From: a virus
Reading direction: 5' to 3' (one strand)
Length of the DNA stretch: 64,000 bases
IMG/VR virus record: IMGVR_UViG_3300032323_000670
Coordinates: 1-64,000 of that record
Under the pieces are notes generated by a model that was given only the letters and a program-made list of their open reading frames with translations, searched no databases and was not told the DNA's origin. Made by a program: the position numbers and the translations under genes. This document shows, piece after piece, positions 39,454 through 47,941 of the stretch. Within the stretch, counting starts at the first letter, position 1, and each line of letters opens with the position of its first letter.

Positions 39454-39726
39454 ATGAAATTGCACGGAAAAAGAATTCTCATTGAGAAGCCTATGAAGCC
39501 TGAGTCTCAGGTGTTATTAACTGAAGAGTCAGAAGCTGCTATGGAACAGCAGTGGATGAAGAGCTGGACTAAACTTAATGTACACGCTGTAGGTTCTGAT
39601 TGTACTCATGTACAAGCTGGAGACCTGGTGTATGTAGGTAATGCGTTAGCTAATGCAGAAATCATTGACATTGATGGTACTCTATATTTTCTAGTTAACG
39701 AAGCTGCTGTCTGTATTACTTGGTAG
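39454..39726 (+). CDS. GroES-like co-chaperonin
   Basis: 90 aa. LHGKRILIEKP at residues 3-13 matches the Cpn10 start; then a flexible middle stretch (mobile loop position), VHAVGSDCTHVQAGDLVYVG near 47-67, and a final strand set ending FLVNEAAVCITW. GroES caps GroEL to assist folding. Phage versions, such as T4 gp31, adapt the host chaperonin for capsid proteins. It lacks the classic IVL loop, so it has diverged. Confidence 0.65.
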   Translation: MKLHGKRILIEKPMKPESQVLLTEESEAAMEQQWMKSWTKLNVHAVGSDCTHVQAGDLVYVGNALANAEIIDIDGTLYFLVNEAAVCITW

Positions 39727-39727
39727 T

Positions 39728-39874
39728 ATGAAAGAAGTATTAGAAGAACTTGTTATGCAGATGGACAATTTGCGTAATAACAAAACTGTGCCCTATTTAA
39801 ACCCATACAAGGGTATAGATGATTGCATTGAATTAGTACGGAAAAAGATTAAAACCTTAAAGAATGAAGACTGA
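39728..39874 (+). CDS. Tiny helical protein
   Basis: 48 aa, MKEVLEELVMQMDNLR to TLKNED, helical with charged heptads. One base after the GroES-like stop and overlapping the next gene's start. Possibly a small co-factor. Unknown. Confidence 0.45.
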   Translation: MKEVLEELVMQMDNLRNNKTVPYLNPYKGIDDCIELVRKKIKTLKNED

Positions 39875-40172
39875 GTATAGAAATCGTTATGGTGATCTAA
39901 TCATCTTTGAGAAGAAAGACAATGTAATAGAGATGACTGGGTTTGCTGATGGCTACCGTGTAGGTGGATGGCCTGGTGAAGTAGGCATGCCTAACTATAA
40001 GTTCTCTATGATTGACCCTAGTGGTGGACCATATATTACTGCGCAGGCTGAATGGCATGGTGAGGAGATGAGTGGTACAGATATGGGATCTTTCCTACCA
40101 GAGTGGGCAGGTCTTAAGATAGAGTACATTACAGTGGAAGAAGGGTTAGCTAAATTACATTTATGTCATTGA
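39864..40172 (+). CDS. Unknown small protein
   Basis: 102 aa, Gly- and Trp-containing with strands (YRVGGWPGEVGMPNYKFSM), no motif. Overlaps neighbours at both ends. Function unknown. Confidence 0.5.
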   Translation: MKTEYRNRYGDLIIFEKKDNVIEMTGFADGYRVGGWPGEVGMPNYKFSMIDPSGGPYITAQAEWHGEEMSGTDMGSFLPEWAGLKIEYITVEEGLAKLHLCH

Positions 40173-40504
40173 CAAAAGAGAACGAGGACAGACTCAAGAT
40201 TGCTAATCTTGTAGTGTGGTTACAGATGGCTGTGTTTGCAGCAGATGAGACAACGCATATTAAGTGGTTTAATAGGCATAAGACAAAGAATATTTTAAAT
40301 AACTTTAATGATATCGTGGTTAAAGAACACGGTCCATTACTGAAAGCATTCTGGGATATACCTGACCAAATAGACATGGTAGAGATGTCTAATAGATTGA
40401 GCAAGTTTGCAGAGCTCATAACAGATATGGATTATCTGGAGATGCAAGAGTGTGCAGAATTAATAGAGAAACATTTAAAACAAAAAAGAAATGGAAACGT
40501 TTAA
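40163..40504 (+). CDS. Unknown helical protein
   Basis: 113 aa, almost entirely helical (MSLTKENEDRLKIANLVVWL, ITDMDYLEMQECAELIEKHL). Basic C-terminus. Overlaps its neighbours. Function unknown. Confidence 0.5.
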   Translation: MSLTKENEDRLKIANLVVWLQMAVFAADETTHIKWFNRHKTKNILNNFNDIVVKEHGPLLKAFWDIPDQIDMVEMSNRLSKFAELITDMDYLEMQECAELIEKHLKQKRNGNV

Positions 40505-40844
40505 TGTATTTGATGTATGTGTATTTGCATTTACTGGTTTAAGTGCTGGTATGGCTATAGGTGTAGCCCTTAGAAATAAGAAGATTACTAATCTTCAGGA
40601 TGAACTAGACTATCTAGAAAATAAGTACACCAATTTGGTAGATGGTTATACTGATTGTATTATTGAGAAGCACAAGTTACAGTTTGAGAAGTATTTAAAA
40701 CCTATTCCTCCAGTTAAGAAGGAAGATGTTGTTACTACCGCCCCTGCTAGAAAGCAAGCCGGAAGACCTAAAGGAAGTAAGAATAAAACTAAAGAGAATG
40801 TCAAATCAACTACCCGTAAGTATACGCGCAAAAGTAGTAAATAA
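40491..40844 (+). CDS. Membrane protein with AT-hook-like basic tail
   Basis: 117 aa: an N-terminal hydrophobic segment (FDVCVFAFTGLSAGMAIGVAL), a coiled coil, then a basic tail with AGRPKGSKNKT, which contains a GRP AT-hook core. A membrane-tethered DNA-binding layout would attach DNA to the membrane; this is inferred. The tail overlaps the next gene in another frame. Confidence 0.5.
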   Translation: METFNVFDVCVFAFTGLSAGMAIGVALRNKKITNLQDELDYLENKYTNLVDGYTDCIIEKHKLQFEKYLKPIPPVKKEDVVTTAPARKQAGRPKGSKNKTKENVKSTTRKYTRKSSK

Positions 40845-41172
40845 GAATTTAGAGATAGATCCTTTGGGATCTGCTAAGTTAGGTTTGTTTATCAAGGGCT
40901 TGCAAGACGGAGAGATGGTTACAATCACCTATGAAGTTATCTCTAATGATGCTAGCTATGCCCAAATGAGCAAACTGCACAAACATATTCGTGAACTTGC
41001 AAACTATACTGGTGACACCTTTGAAGACATGAAGCTTCAAGTTAAACTACGTGCTGGTCTATGTACTGACAAAGACTGTAGATCTTTTAGTGATTGTTCT
41101 AAAGAAGAACTCTCTATGGCTATCCAAGCCAGTATAGAAATAGGAGAACTAGTAGGGTTTAGTCTTTATTGA
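40798..41172 (+). CDS. NinB-like recombination protein
   Basis: 124 aa from MSNQLPVSIRAKVVNKN. The stretch SYAQMSKLHKHIRELANYTG near 60-79 followed by VKLRAGLC resembles the NinB recombination family, which binds single-stranded DNA and acts in phage recombination. Starts inside the upstream gene. Its stop overlaps a gene on the other strand. The family call is moderate. Confidence 0.5.
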   Translation: MSNQLPVSIRAKVVNKNLEIDPLGSAKLGLFIKGLQDGEMVTITYEVISNDASYAQMSKLHKHIRELANYTGDTFEDMKLQVKLRAGLCTDKDCRSFSDCSKEELSMAIQASIEIGELVGFSLY

Positions 41173-41476
41173 CTTTCTCCCCTGTCTCTATATCTACATT
41201 TATCTTTTCAGTATGACCCTGTTTTCTAGCTTCCTCTTCTACAAATAGTAAGAAAGACAGCAGGGTTCTGAAGTGATATGAGTGAGCATCTTCATTATCC
41301 TTACCTTCCTTTATGTTATTAAGAATCTGTTGAAAGTGTTCACCATCTTTAACAGGGAAGAACTCAAGCATAAATTGATTAAATCTGAAATAGAAATCTA
41401 CTGGAAGTTTGACATCTATCACAGTGTCTTTTTTCAGTATTTCTATTTCTCTGGTCTTTGGTTTTTGCTCACTCAT
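41159..41476 (-). CDS. Lone leftward gene, conserved small protein
   Basis: 105 aa from MSEQKPKTREIEILKKDT, ending ETGEKVNKD, charged, helical in the second half. It is the only leftward gene between 20.3 and 59.9 kb. It is convergent with the NinB-like gene (overlap of 14 bases) and divergent from UDG. The clean amino-acid composition favours real coding over a shadow. It is possibly a late-expressed or antisense-regulating gene. Function unknown. Confidence 0.55.
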   Translation of the reverse strand: MSEQKPKTREIEILKKDTVIDVKLPVDFYFRFNQFMLEFFPVKDGEHFQQILNNIKEGKDNEDAHSYHFRTLLSFLLFVEEEARKQGHTEKINVDIETGEKVNKD

Positions 41477-41498
41477 AAAATTAATTTTAAACAAAGCT

Positions 41499-42203
41499 AT
41501 GTTAGATACAGTAAATATACAAGAAGTACAGGATAAACTGTATGAAAAGTTAAAGGAGTCTGGGTGGTCATCTAGACTTAAAACGTTTATGATAAGTGAT
41601 GATATGACAAAGATCTTATCTACACTACTCAAAGAAGCAATGGATAACAAAAGATTTACCCCTCAAGTAAAAGATATCTTTAATGCATTTGAAGAATGTC
41701 CATTTGATACTACACGAGTTGTACTCATAGGACAGGACCCTTACCCCACATTAAATGCAGCTGATGGTTTAGCCTTTAGTTGCAGCAAGTCATCTATTCA
41801 AAAGTCTTTATCATACATGCATGATTCTATTAAGAAGACTGCTGTACCTGGATATATTGGAGACGGTGATCTCAGACCGTGGGCTAAACAAGGTGTATTA
41901 TTACTTAATACAGCTTTTACTACTACTCTTAGTAAACCTGGTACTCATCAGTTACTTTGGCGTCCGTTCTTTGTACAAGTGTTAGATAGTTTGATTTGGG
42001 AGAAACCCGGATTAATCTATGTATTCCTTGGTAAGAAAGCACAAGAGTATGCTGACCTGGTACCTGATAACAACTACAAGATCCTAGTATCTCATCCTGC
42101 AAGCGCTGCTTATAGTAACCTTGAAGAATGGGACTGTGAAGACATGTGGAACCGTATTAATAAATACCTAGAACAAGATGCCCAAAGACCCATATCCTGG
42201 TAG
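41499..42203 (+). CDS. ung: Uracil-DNA glycosylase
   Basis: 234 aa from MLDTVNIQEVQDKLYEK; the longer frame would cross the divergent gene. Catalytic motif VVLIGQDPYPT near 73 (family GQDPYH), LRPWAKQGVLLLNTAFT near 125, and VSHPASAAYSNL near 202 (HPSPLS position). It removes uracil from DNA. UDG is common in crAss-like phages. Its presence implies the genome uses thymine, not uracil. Confidence 0.9.
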   Translation: MLDTVNIQEVQDKLYEKLKESGWSSRLKTFMISDDMTKILSTLLKEAMDNKRFTPQVKDIFNAFEECPFDTTRVVLIGQDPYPTLNAADGLAFSCSKSSIQKSLSYMHDSIKKTAVPGYIGDGDLRPWAKQGVLLLNTAFTTTLSKPGTHQLLWRPFFVQVLDSLIWEKPGLIYVFLGKKAQEYADLVPDNNYKILVSHPASAAYSNLEEWDCEDMWNRINKYLEQDAQRPISW

Positions 42204-42477
42204 AATTAAGGTTAAACTTGTAATGGATCCAAGGTTTGGTGAAGTACAGTTTGAAATAGAAGGAACAAATATTAAAAACAAATGTCTGTATGATGCGCTA
42301 TCTGAACATGGTATTGAGCTTAAAAGAGCTAAGTATATTGTAGAAGATGTAACCAAGTGTACAAACACTGGTAAGTTTTATCATATGGAACCAATAGATT
42401 ATGTAAAGTATGGCAGAGAAAGACGTTATGAAGCTGAGAGGGAATATCAAGCAAGATTTGGCCCAGCTCAATTATGA
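42178..42477 (+). CDS. Unknown small protein
   Basis: 99 aa, MPKDPYPGRIKVKLVMD, beta-rich with a basic C-terminus (YGRERRYEAEREYQARFG). Overlaps UDG by 26 bases and the DnaA-like gene by 68. Function unknown. Confidence 0.5.
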   Translation: MPKDPYPGRIKVKLVMDPRFGEVQFEIEGTNIKNKCLYDALSEHGIELKRAKYIVEDVTKCTNTGKFYHMEPIDYVKYGRERRYEAEREYQARFGPAQL

Positions 42478-42931
42478 TTTGAACCTAGTAATTTCTAAGT
42501 TCTTTAATAGCCTTCAAAAGGATTTGAATAAGTATGATAAGTTCATAGGTAATTCTCATTCTATTATACCAGGTATAGATAACTTTCAGATTGTAGTTGA
42601 TTTAGCTGAGGAGTTGTACCCTGATGATAAACCGTTTACTAAGAATATGAAGTGGCGTAAGACCCAGATTATTATCATTAGGCAATGTTGTTATCTAATA
42701 GGTAATGAACTTGGTTTAAGTTATTCTCATATGGTGAGAGTTCTTAATCAGAATCACGGAGAAAAAGTTACTCATCATGCTACTATGCTGCACGGTGTAA
42801 AGAAAACTCGTAATGCATTAGAAATCAAAGACAAAGCTGTGTTACCTATATGGAGTAATCTAATAGCTAAGATGCAAGAGAGAAACTTCTCAAAAACGTT
42901 TGTATCTTTAGATCAAGTTGATGCCCTATGA
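42410..42931 (+). CDS. DnaA-C-terminal-like DNA-binding protein
   Basis: 173 aa. Near residues 102-136, LGLSYSHMVRVLNQNHGE followed by KVTHHATMLHGVKKTRNAL reproduces the DnaA domain IV signature (HHATMLHG for DHSTVLHA). There is no AAA+ domain. It is probably an origin-binding or regulatory protein, lying just before helicase-loader-like and DnaB-like genes. The site it binds may be the iteron-like repeats near 21.85 kb. Start is the first ATG; one 18 bases later is possible. Confidence 0.65.
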   Translation: MAEKDVMKLRGNIKQDLAQLNYDLNLVISKFFNSLQKDLNKYDKFIGNSHSIIPGIDNFQIVVDLAEELYPDDKPFTKNMKWRKTQIIIIRQCCYLIGNELGLSYSHMVRVLNQNHGEKVTHHATMLHGVKKTRNALEIKDKAVLPIWSNLIAKMQERNFSKTFVSLDQVDAL

Positions 42932-43509
42932 AAGAACTGTTTGAATATCTAGAAGCTAAAGATATAAGACCTAATGGTCTCTATGTCTTATGGTGTTTAT
43001 CTAATCAACGTAAGTCTGTTCTTACTAATGCGGAAGTACATGCAGAACTAAGAAGATTAGTTAACTTAGGTTTTATAAATACTGACTACAGTGTAACCGC
43101 AGAAGGCTTTCAAGTTCTCTCATTTATACCAACAAGTGAAGGACAAGCTGTACCTGATGTTACTCCTGTAGGTAGTATGGATAATATAGATACTTTTGTT
43201 TCTATATTCCCCAAGGGTAAACTACCCAGTGGTAAACCTGCTAGAGTAAACAAGAAGAATCTTGAAGAATCTTTTAAGTGGTTCTTTAAGAACTATACGT
43301 ATGATTGGGACACTATCTTACGTGCAACATGGTACTACATAGAGACCTATGAAAAGGCTAACTATATGTACATGAAGAACTCACAGTACTTTATACGCAA
43401 ACAGAACACGGATAAATCTTGGGACTCTGAACTTGCTAACTACTGTGAGATAATTATTAACGGAGATGATGAGCCTGCAACTCCTCATTTTACAGACAAA
43501 GTAGTATGA
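42928..43509 (+). CDS. Replication protein, possible helicase loader
   Basis: 193 aa. An N-terminal part with winged-helix features (NAEVHAELRRLVNLGFINT), a linker, and a C-terminal helical domain (FKWFFKNYTYDWDTILRATW) like the primosomal DnaB-loader/DnaD-type tail. It sits directly before the DnaB-like helicase gene. Function inferred from layout and position. Confidence 0.5.
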   Translation: MKELFEYLEAKDIRPNGLYVLWCLSNQRKSVLTNAEVHAELRRLVNLGFINTDYSVTAEGFQVLSFIPTSEGQAVPDVTPVGSMDNIDTFVSIFPKGKLPSGKPARVNKKNLEESFKWFFKNYTYDWDTILRATWYYIETYEKANYMYMKNSQYFIRKQNTDKSWDSELANYCEIIINGDDEPATPHFTDKVV

Positions 43510-43703
43510 CGCAAAGAAAATTTGAGAAGATAATGCTAATGATATTAGCATCTGTAGTTATGAGTGTAGTGTGCTGGAGTTTAATAGATAATTTAATTAT
43601 TCCTGTTACTTTTTTTGAGTACATTTTAATTGAAATTCTCTTGCTTTTTGCATACAAATCTTATATATTTGTAGTCAAGCAGATTCATGCTATAGAAGAA
43701 TAA
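43506..43703 (+). CDS. Small two-span membrane protein
   Basis: 65 aa with two hydrophobic segments (IMLMILASVVMSVVCWSLI and VTFFEYILIEILLLFAYK). It is unusual among replication genes. It overlaps the upstream gene by four bases. Function unknown. Confidence 0.5.
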   Translation: MTQRKFEKIMLMILASVVMSVVCWSLIDNLIIPVTFFEYILIEILLLFAYKSYIFVVKQIHAIEE

Positions 43704-43716
43704 TCCTGTATATTTA

Positions 43717-44706
43717 ATGTCTAAGCAACACCTTTGGAAAAGTCAAAAGGAAGGGTATAATGACTCCTTACGTTACCTGAAAGGTAGAATGGAGGGTGTT
43801 ATTAAATCCATTAGGACACCATGGGATAAGTTTAATGACGCTACAACTGACGGTCTAGAATGGCACTCTATGACAGTTATAGGTGGAAGACCTGGTAGCG
43901 GGAAAACTCTTATTAAAGACCAAATAGTAAGAGAAGCATTTAAACTTAACCCAACTGAGAGTTTTCGTGTGTTAGAATTTCAATTTGAAATGCTGGCGCG
44001 TACCTCTGCAATAAGAGAATATAGTAGTGTACTTGGTAAGTCCTACAAGTATCTCTGTAGTGCAGATGGTAAGCTTACACTAGATGACCTTCAGATATGT
44101 TACAACTATGCAAAAGAGAAGGTTGTATTACCGATTGATATAGTTGAGGAACCAATCACCGTAAATGAGTTTAAGGAAGCTGTTGCTGACTACATGAAAG
44201 CACACATGATCTTAAATGACAATGGAGAATATGAGTTCACAAAAACTATTATTACTCTTGACCACTCTTTGCTCTTGAAGAAAGCACCATTTGAGAAGGA
44301 CAAGTTTGATACCTTGTATAACTTAGGAGAAGCTATTACGGAACTTAAGCGTAAGTATCCAATAGCCTTCATTATCCTGACTCAGTTAAACAGGGGTATT
44401 GATAATCCTGAAAGAAATGAAGACGGTAAGTATGGTAACTACATACTTGAGTCTGATATCTTTGGATCAGATGCCTTACTTCAACACTCTGATACTCTAA
44501 TAGGTATCAACAGACCAGGTAAACAGAAGATCAAACTGTATGGTCCTGATAGATATCTAATAGAGGATGACAAAGTTTTAGTATTACACTTTTTAAAATG
44601 TAGGAATGGTGATAACCGTATGAGCTTCTTTAAAGCACAGTTTGAAAGAATGCGTATTACAGAGATGCCTACTCCTCCACAGCAAGAAAAAAGACAAAAG
44701 ATTTAA
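43717..44706 (+). CDS. DnaB-like replicative helicase, RecA-core only
   Basis: 329 aa. Walker A GGRPGSGKTLI near 53-63, Walker B region TIITLDHSLLL near 180, and the family segment IAFIILTQLNRGIDNPERNED near 217-237. No N-terminal DnaB domain is present; it is the motor domain alone, as in several phage helicases. It would unwind the fork ahead of PolB. Confidence 0.8.
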   Translation: MSKQHLWKSQKEGYNDSLRYLKGRMEGVIKSIRTPWDKFNDATTDGLEWHSMTVIGGRPGSGKTLIKDQIVREAFKLNPTESFRVLEFQFEMLARTSAIREYSSVLGKSYKYLCSADGKLTLDDLQICYNYAKEKVVLPIDIVEEPITVNEFKEAVADYMKAHMILNDNGEYEFTKTIITLDHSLLLKKAPFEKDKFDTLYNLGEAITELKRKYPIAFIILTQLNRGIDNPERNEDGKYGNYILESDIFGSDALLQHSDTLIGINRPGKQKIKLYGPDRYLIEDDKVLVLHFLKCRNGDNRMSFFKAQFERMRITEMPTPPQQEKRQKI

Positions 44707-44708
44707 TT

Positions 44709-45242
44709 ATGGCAATAAGTACAAGCAACCCCGGTCAAGTAATGACAACGGAAGACAGAAAGATTAAGATCGCAGAACTAAGAGATCATCATCAACCTAT
44801 TTTTGATGCACTTGATGTAAGCAATGCACTCTTCTTTCCTAAAATGGCATACAGACCAAAGGATAAGAATGAGAAACATCTTAGTTTCTTTCCTAGTGAA
44901 TTGAAACGTGGATATGATATCTACACAGAGTTTGTTAGTCGTGAGTATGAAGCAGAGGATCAAGAGCGTACACTATGGAAGTGGCGTTTTAATCCACACT
45001 GGGAAGAAGAATATGAGGCTACCAAAGATCTACAACCTAGATATCTTATTCCTGTATCTGAACTAATCAAGGTTACACCACCTAAGAAACCTATTACTAA
45101 ACAAACTGATTTCTTTGACGATGAGTTTAGTGTTTCAGGTGATGATGCACCATTTAGTGAAATGACCATCAGAGACTTAGCAGCTATCCTTATGAGAGAG
45201 CCTATAAGTAAGAAAGAATGGTTAAATAATTTAATAAAGTAA
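44709..45242 (+). CDS. Unknown protein between helicase and Sak4-like
   Basis: 177 aa, charged, with an N-terminal disordered stretch, a helical centre (YDIYTEFVSREYEAEDQER) and an acidic C-terminal part. Two-base gaps link it to replication genes. A replisome accessory is plausible. No motif recognised. Confidence 0.5.
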   Translation: MAISTSNPGQVMTTEDRKIKIAELRDHHQPIFDALDVSNALFFPKMAYRPKDKNEKHLSFFPSELKRGYDIYTEFVSREYEAEDQERTLWKWRFNPHWEEEYEATKDLQPRYLIPVSELIKVTPPKKPITKQTDFFDDEFSVSGDDAPFSEMTIRDLAAILMREPISKKEWLNNLIK

Positions 45243-45243
45243 C

Positions 45244-45987
45244 ATGGAAATTAAACTCCCTACTGGTAAGGTTCCAGCTGAGGCATTGAGCCCTAGGAAC
45301 CTGATTATCTTTTCAAAGCCAAAGACTGGCAAGACTACACTATTATCACAGCTTGATAACTGTTTGATCTTAGATCTTGAGAAAGGTTCTAAATATCTTG
45401 AGGCAATGAAGGTTGAGGCCAACTCAATTGCTGATATCAAAGCTGTAGGTAAAGCTATTAAAGAAGCTGGTAATCCCTATGCTTACATTGCTGTAGATAC
45501 CATCACTGCATTAGAAGAGATGTGTATTCCTTACGCTGAAGAGTTGTACATGAAGACCCCTATGGGTAAGAACTGGCCAACTGATGGTAAGCCTAAGTAT
45601 GGAACCATCATAGGACTACCTAATGGTGCCGGTTATCAGTATCTTAGAGAAGCTTTTACTAAAGTTGTAGCTTACATTCAAACGTGGGCACCAAGAATAA
45701 TACTGGTAGGACACGTGAAAGATACCGTTCTGGAGAAGAATGGATCTGAATTCAATGCCTTAGATCTAGACTTGACAGGTAAACTTAAAAGGATTACCGC
45801 ATCTAACTCTGATTCTATAGGCTACCTTTACAGAAAAGGAAAGCAAAACATCTTGAGCTTTAAGACTAGTGATGACATCGCATGCGGTGCAAGACCTAAG
45901 CATCTAAGTAATCAAGAGATAGTTCTTTCTGAAGTTGATAAGAATGGTGAGGTAACTACTCACTGGAATAAAATTTATGTTGATTAA
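45244..45987 (+). CDS. Sak4-like RecA-family annealing ATPase
   Basis: 247 aa. Walker A FSKPKTGKTT near 23-32, then LILDLEKGSKYLEA, Walker B YIAVDTITALEE near 80, and LVGHVKDT near 157. These match the Sak4/RecA-like single-strand annealing ATPase family that acts in phage recombination. It lies beside the SSB-like gene, its usual partner. Confidence 0.75.
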   Translation: MEIKLPTGKVPAEALSPRNLIIFSKPKTGKTTLLSQLDNCLILDLEKGSKYLEAMKVEANSIADIKAVGKAIKEAGNPYAYIAVDTITALEEMCIPYAEELYMKTPMGKNWPTDGKPKYGTIIGLPNGAGYQYLREAFTKVVAYIQTWAPRIILVGHVKDTVLEKNGSEFNALDLDLTGKLKRITASNSDSIGYLYRKGKQNILSFKTSDDIACGARPKHLSNQEIVLSEVDKNGEVTTHWNKIYVD

Positions 45988-45998
45988 TATTAAGTAAA

Positions 45999-46685
45999 AT
46001 GATAAGTACAAACATCCCAGACGAAGGCTCAAGCAGCGTATCAAAAGTTCTACAACCAGGTAACCACACTGTTACTGTTAACTCTGTTAGATTAGATGCA
46101 CCACCATATAATAGAAGCGCTTATAGTTTAGTTCTATTACTAGAAGGTCCTGATATGGGTGAAGGTTTTGAAGGTTTCTTCTTTAACAAAGACAATGAAT
46201 CTTTAGGACGTCACAAAGGTCAGGTAGCATATGTTAAAACATCTCAGTATGCATATGCTGATACTACAACTAAAACGGGTGTAGTAATCAACCGTGACAT
46301 GGAGATTGTGAAAGCTCTAAAGAATCTATGCCGCGCTCTTAATTGTCTTGACTGGTTTCAAGCAGAAGATATGAAGCATGAGACTGTAGAAAGTCTTGTT
46401 GAAAAGTTCAATCAGGATAAGCCATTTGGTGATAACCAATTGAGTTGCTGCATCGGTGGTTCTGAGTATACTAACAAGCAAGGTTATACTAACTTTGATT
46501 TGTATTTTGTTAAACCAGGTAGAGGTCAGTATGCATATGAGCCTGCTAACACTCCTGTTAATGAAAGCAAACTAGTAACTTTTGATGCTGATACACATAT
46601 CAAAAGAAAGAAAGTTGAGACTGTTGCTTCCTTTGGTGATGGTGTAACTACCTCATCTTCAGTAGGTGACGATTTTCAGATTTAA
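45999..46685 (+). CDS. Single-stranded DNA-binding protein, candidate
   Basis: 228 aa with a beta-rich core (YSLVLLLEGPDMGEGFEGFFF) and an acidic disordered C-terminus ending VGDDFQI, like the acidic tail of SSB. Next to Sak4-like and primase genes. It likely coats single strands during replication and recombination. An exact OB fold was not verified. Confidence 0.6.
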   Translation: MISTNIPDEGSSSVSKVLQPGNHTVTVNSVRLDAPPYNRSAYSLVLLLEGPDMGEGFEGFFFNKDNESLGRHKGQVAYVKTSQYAYADTTTKTGVVINRDMEIVKALKNLCRALNCLDWFQAEDMKHETVESLVEKFNQDKPFGDNQLSCCIGGSEYTNKQGYTNFDLYFVKPGRGQYAYEPANTPVNESKLVTFDADTHIKRKKVETVASFGDGVTTSSSVGDDFQI

Positions 46686-46704
46686 TTAATTTGATAATTG
46701 ATGG

Positions 46705-46732
46705 AAAGGGGAGTATCTTCACTCCCCTTTTT
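46705..46732 (+). terminator. Terminator after the SSB-like gene
   Basis: AAAGGGGAGT-ATCTTC-ACTCCCCTTT then TT. A perfect 10-bp stem splitting the replication cluster into two transcription units. Confidence 0.85.
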
Positions 46733-46749
46733 GTCATTATAATAATACT

Positions 46750-47718
46750 ATGATTAGAACTAAATCTCTTGTTGATTCTCTTAGTGATGTACCATCTAAC
46801 TGGGTATTTGAAAACTACTGCGGTCTTAGTGAAAGACTTACAGGTCAAGATGTAAAGATTAAGTCTCTGTTCAATCAAACAGAACGTACTCCTAGCTTTG
46901 TGATATTCTTTAATGATAACAAGTATTTCTATAAGGATTTCTCTAGCGGTAGGGGTGGTAATGGTTTTAATCTTGTAATGAATCTTTTCAATCTGACATC
47001 TTCTCAAACTGTAGCCAAGATCTTGTTTGATTATAATGAGTTTATGTTAAGCGGTAAGACAGCACTAGATATAAATTCATTTAAGAAGCAAGCTAGATAC
47101 CAGGTTAAAGATTATAAAGCTAGACAGTGGGTTAAAGGTGATGCAGAATTCTGGACTTCATTTGGTGTTGACTCTGATACATTATCTAAGTTCAAGGTTA
47201 TACCTGTAGATAGTTACCGTATGGAGAAAGAGACAGGTGAGAAACTAACTATCAATGGTCCTAACATATATGCATATACCAGATTAGATGGTACAGTATA
47301 TAAGGTATATCAACCTAAAGTTGCTGAACATAAGTTCCTAAAGGTTAAGAACTATATCCAGGGTACTGACCAGTTAAAGTTTGATCAACCTAATCTTGTA
47401 ATCTGTAGTTCTTTAAAGGATGCCATGTGTCTTACTAAGTTTGGTTATAACACTGAAGTTGTAGCACCAGATAGTGAGAATACATTAATACCTCCTGGAG
47501 CTATTGCAATGTATCAGCTCAAGTATAAAACTATATGTACTCTCTTTGATAATGATGACGCTGGTATTAAAGCCGCAGAGAAGTATCAAGAGCAGTATAA
47601 TATCCCGGGTGTTATCTTACCTATGTCTAAGGATCTATCTGATTCTGTTAGAGACTATGGTATACCTGAGACTAGAAAAGTGTTACACCCTTTATTAAAA
47701 GAAGCATTAAAAAAATAA
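46750..47718 (+). CDS. DnaG-like primase
   Basis: 322 aa. The N-terminal region (residues ~30-110) follows DnaG's fold order, with RTPSFVIFFNDNKYFYKDFSSGRGG and FNLVMNLFNL, but lacks zinc-binding cysteines. The TOPRIM-like part has VICSSLKDAMCLTKFG near 218 and TICTLFDNDDAGIKAAEKY near 260. It makes RNA primers for PolB. It is a compact form without the zinc finger. Confidence 0.7.
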   Translation: MIRTKSLVDSLSDVPSNWVFENYCGLSERLTGQDVKIKSLFNQTERTPSFVIFFNDNKYFYKDFSSGRGGNGFNLVMNLFNLTSSQTVAKILFDYNEFMLSGKTALDINSFKKQARYQVKDYKARQWVKGDAEFWTSFGVDSDTLSKFKVIPVDSYRMEKETGEKLTINGPNIYAYTRLDGTVYKVYQPKVAEHKFLKVKNYIQGTDQLKFDQPNLVICSSLKDAMCLTKFGYNTEVVAPDSENTLIPPGAIAMYQLKYKTICTLFDNDDAGIKAAEKYQEQYNIPGVILPMSKDLSDSVRDYGIPETRKVLHPLLKEALKK

Positions 47719-47722
47719 AATT

Positions 47723-47941
47723 ATGGGAATTTCATATGAAACGCAAGTAGAAGAATGTCGCTCTTTAACTAGACATGAGCGTCTTCGTGAGATAGTTGGA
47801 AAGTATTGTCTACCTGACCAAGCTGATAAGGTAATCCTTACAGTATTAGCTGATGTTCAGGGTTATGATGATGCAGATACTTATCGTAATGTTAACAATA
47901 TTATAAAAGAACTTGCAACAAGTAACTTAGGTATAGAATGA
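47723..47941 (+). CDS. Small helical protein
   Basis: 72 aa, helical, four bases after the primase gene and overlapping the next gene. No motif recognised. Confidence 0.5.
   Translation: MGISYETQVEECRSLTRHERLREIVGKYCLPDQADKVILTVLADVQGYDDADTYRNVNNIIKELATSNLGIE

Noticed and set aside
41282-41536. Rightward frame opposite the lone leftward gene
   Set aside because: Very hydrophobic/aromatic shadow; the leftward frame has normal composition and a good start.
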